A stretch of DNA of 7,506 nucleotides, taken from the NCBI GenBank assembly GCA_023386135.1, contig JAEWKG010000306.1, positions 1 through 7,506 of the forward strand, written 5' to 3'. A program made the position numbers and the translations under genes. Within the stretch, counting starts at the first letter, position 1. The number at the start of each line of letters is the position of its first letter. Under the pieces are notes generated by a model. That model worked only from the letters and a program-made list of their open reading frames with translations. It made no database searches and had not been told where the DNA came from. The stretch is from Pseudomonadota bacterium. Its GTDB lineage: Bacteria; Pseudomonadota; Alphaproteobacteria; Sphingomonadales; Sphingomonadaceae. Shown here piece after piece: positions 6,121 through 7,506 of this stretch.

Positions 6121-7437
6121 ATGACGGGCGCCTCTCTCCACCACCCGACATTCCCGGAACTCGTTCGCGTATCCGCGCGGATCGGGTGTCTCAGCTTTGG
6201 CGGGCCGGTCGGCCAGATTGCGCTGATGCACCGCGAACTGGTCGAGGGCCGGCGCTGGGTCGAGGAGGACGAATACCTCCAGGCGCTCAACCTATGCCAT
6301 CTGCTACCCGGCCCCGAAGCGCAGCAGCTCGCCACCTGGATCGGGTGGAAGCTGCACGGGTGGCGCGGCGGGATCGCCGCGGGCGCGCTGTTCGTGCTGC
6401 CGGGCGCGCTGGTGATGCTGGCGCTGTCGATGCTCTACGCCGTCGCCGCGAATCTGGAATGGTTCGCGGCGATCTTCCTCGGCATCAAGGCGGCGGTGCT
6501 GGCGATCATCGCGCAGGCGCTGGTGCGGATCGCGGGGCGCGCGCTCAAGACCACGGTCCAGAGGGTGTTGGCGGCGCTCGCGTTCCTGGCGCTGTTCCTG
6601 TTCGACGCACCCTTCCCGCTGGTCGTACTCGCCGCGTTGGCTGTCGGCGCGCTGGCCGGGGCGCGGCGGCCCGACCTGCTGGCGCTGAAGCCGGTCGAGG
6701 GGGCGGGAGCGGCCCGTCCCCGCCCTTGGGCCGGGACCTTGACCGCGATCGCGGCATGGCTGGCGATCTGGGCCGCGCCGATGCTGGCCGTGCTCGTCCT
6801 GCTCGGCCCCGACCACGTGCTGTGGAAGATCGGCGTGTTCTTCTCGAAACTGGCGATGGTCACCTTCGGCGGCGCCTACGCCGTGCTGGCTTACATGGCG
6901 CAGCAGGCAGTCAGCGGTTTCGGCTGGCTCGGGGCGGGCGAGATGGCCGACGGCCTCGGCCTCGCCGAGACCACGCCCGGTCCGCTGATCATGGTGACCC
7001 AGTTCGTCGGCTACCTCGCCGCGTTCCGGGCGCCCGCACCCTTCAGCCCGGTGGTCGCCGGCATCCTCGGGGCCGGCCTGACGACCTGGGTCACCTTCGC
7101 CCCGTGCTTCCTGTGGATCTTCACGCTCGCCCCGTGGATGGACCGGTTGCAGCGCGCACCCGCGCTCAAGGGCGGGCTTGCGGGCGTAACGGCCGCGGTC
7201 GTTGGAGTGATCGCCAACCTGGCGCTGTGGTTCGCGCTGCACGTGCTGTTTGCGCGGGTGTCGCCGCTCGTGGCGGGGCCGTTGCGTTTGCAGGTGCCCC
7301 AGCTCCCGAGCTTCGACTGGCGCGCGGCGGTGATCGCGGCGGTCGCGCTGGCGATGATCTTCGGGTTGAAGCGCGGGATCATGACGACGCTCGGGATCGC
7401 TGCCGCCTTGGGGCTGTGCCTGAAACTGCCGGTCTGA
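6121..7437 (+). CDS. chrA: Chromate transporter ChrA, long-chain two-domain form
   Basis: The 438-residue product is a polytopic inner-membrane protein of the CHR family, which expels chromate from the cytoplasm. Both homologous halves are present. The first carries SFGGPVGQIA (25-34), RRWV (44-47) and LLPGPEAQQLATWIGW (61-76). The second carries TFGGAYAVLAYMAQQAV starting at 248 and DGLGLAETTPGPLIMV (277-292). A polar, Pro/Arg-rich linker lies at about 180-210. Length matches long-chain ChrA proteins (about 400-450 residues), and no frameshift or missing motif is seen. The ATG at 6121 has AGAAGG 10 bases upstream, and the N-terminus fits the family. It diverges from the nucleoside transporter and appears alone: no chrB or chrF regulator is in view on either side. 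Some CHR proteins are annotated from sequence only, so chromate is the expected substrate, not a demonstrated one. Confidence 0.95.
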   Translation: MTGASLHHPTFPELVRVSARIGCLSFGGPVGQIALMHRELVEGRRWVEEDEYLQALNLCHLLPGPEAQQLATWIGWKLHGWRGGIAAGALFVLPGALVMLALSMLYAVAANLEWFAAIFLGIKAAVLAIIAQALVRIAGRALKTTVQRVLAALAFLALFLFDAPFPLVVLAALAVGALAGARRPDLLALKPVEGAGAARPRPWAGTLTAIAAWLAIWAAPMLAVLVLLGPDHVLWKIGVFFSKLAMVTFGGAYAVLAYMAQQAVSGFGWLGAGEMADGLGLAETTPGPLIMVTQFVGYLAAFRAPAPFSPVVAGILGAGLTTWVTFAPCFLWIFTLAPWMDRLQRAPALKGGLAGVTAAVVGVIANLALWFALHVLFARVSPLVAGPLRLQVPQLPSFDWRAAVIAAVALAMIFGLKRGIMTTLGIAAALGLCLKLPV

Positions 7438-7443
7438 GCGAGC

Positions 7444-7506
7444 TGGTCCGCGTTGGTCCTTCCCGGGACGGGGAGGGGGACCATGCGCAGCATGGTGGAG
7501 GGGCAC
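7444..7506. repeat. G-rich inverted-repeat element after chrA, possibly an intergenic repeat or terminator
   Basis: The sequence starts 6 bases after the chrA stop. TGGTCC occurs twice (7444-7449 and 7454-7459). The second copy can pair with GGACC at 7478-7482, with TTCCC facing GGGAGG inside. Then ACCATGC (7480-7486) pairs perfectly with GCATGGT (7490-7496) around a GCA loop. The composition, unlike the coding DNA beside it, is reminiscent of the short palindromic repeats scattered between genes in many alphaproteobacteria. It may end chrA transcription, but there is no T-run in view. The element continues past the window, so its full extent is unknown. Confidence 0.45.

Noticed and set aside
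5910..6335. N-terminal extension of the nucleoside transporter to an upstream start
   Set aside because: It would add 142 residues that do not resemble a transporter and would overlap the start of chrA on the other strand.
6304..7506. 400-codon minus-strand frame opposite chrA
   Set aside because: Gln/Arg/Pro/His-rich antisense shadow of a verified ChrA gene; no domain seen.

Overview
The window is GC-rich DNA with strong G/C bias at third codon positions and long meaningless open frames on the antisense strands. It holds four real protein genes. The combination of a very large Oar-type TonB-dependent receptor, an IPNS-like 2-oxoglutarate oxygenase, a CNT nucleoside transporter and a ChrA-type transporter suggests a Gram-negative alphaproteobacterium, most likely of the Sphingomonadales. 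That placement is inferred from gene style and composition, not from a marker gene.

Layout. Positions 1-3410 (minus strand) hold a TonB-dependent outer-membrane receptor, complete at its N-terminus and cut at its C-terminus by the window edge. Positions 3411-3655 are non-coding and unusually rich in inverted repeats: a GC-rich leader hairpin, a 9+9 bp palindrome, and a 7+7 bp palindrome containing a consensus DnaA box. Positions 3656-4585 (minus) hold an Fe(II)/2-oxoglutarate-dependent oxygenase with an intact HxD...H and RxS set. Only 10 bases separate it from the upstream gene at 4596-5909 (minus), a concentrative nucleoside transporter (CNT/NupC family), so these two are very probably one operon. 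Positions 5910-6120 are a divergent intergenic region with an inverted repeat near the transporter start. Positions 6121-7437 (plus) hold a full two-domain ChrA chromate transporter. Positions 7438-7506 hold a G-rich, inverted-repeat tail that looks like an intergenic repeat or terminator and runs off the window.

How the genes may work together. The CNT permease imports a nucleoside or similar solute across the inner membrane. The co-transcribed oxygenase could hydroxylate or oxidatively cleave that solute or a product of it. The receptor lies immediately downstream in the same direction but has its own leader, and could move a related compound across the outer membrane. This receptor-permease-oxygenase grouping is the most interesting hypothesis here. 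The substrate cannot be read from the sequence. The divergent chrA gene is probably functionally separate (oxyanion efflux). No RNA genes, CRISPR arrays, insertion sequences or prophage genes were seen.
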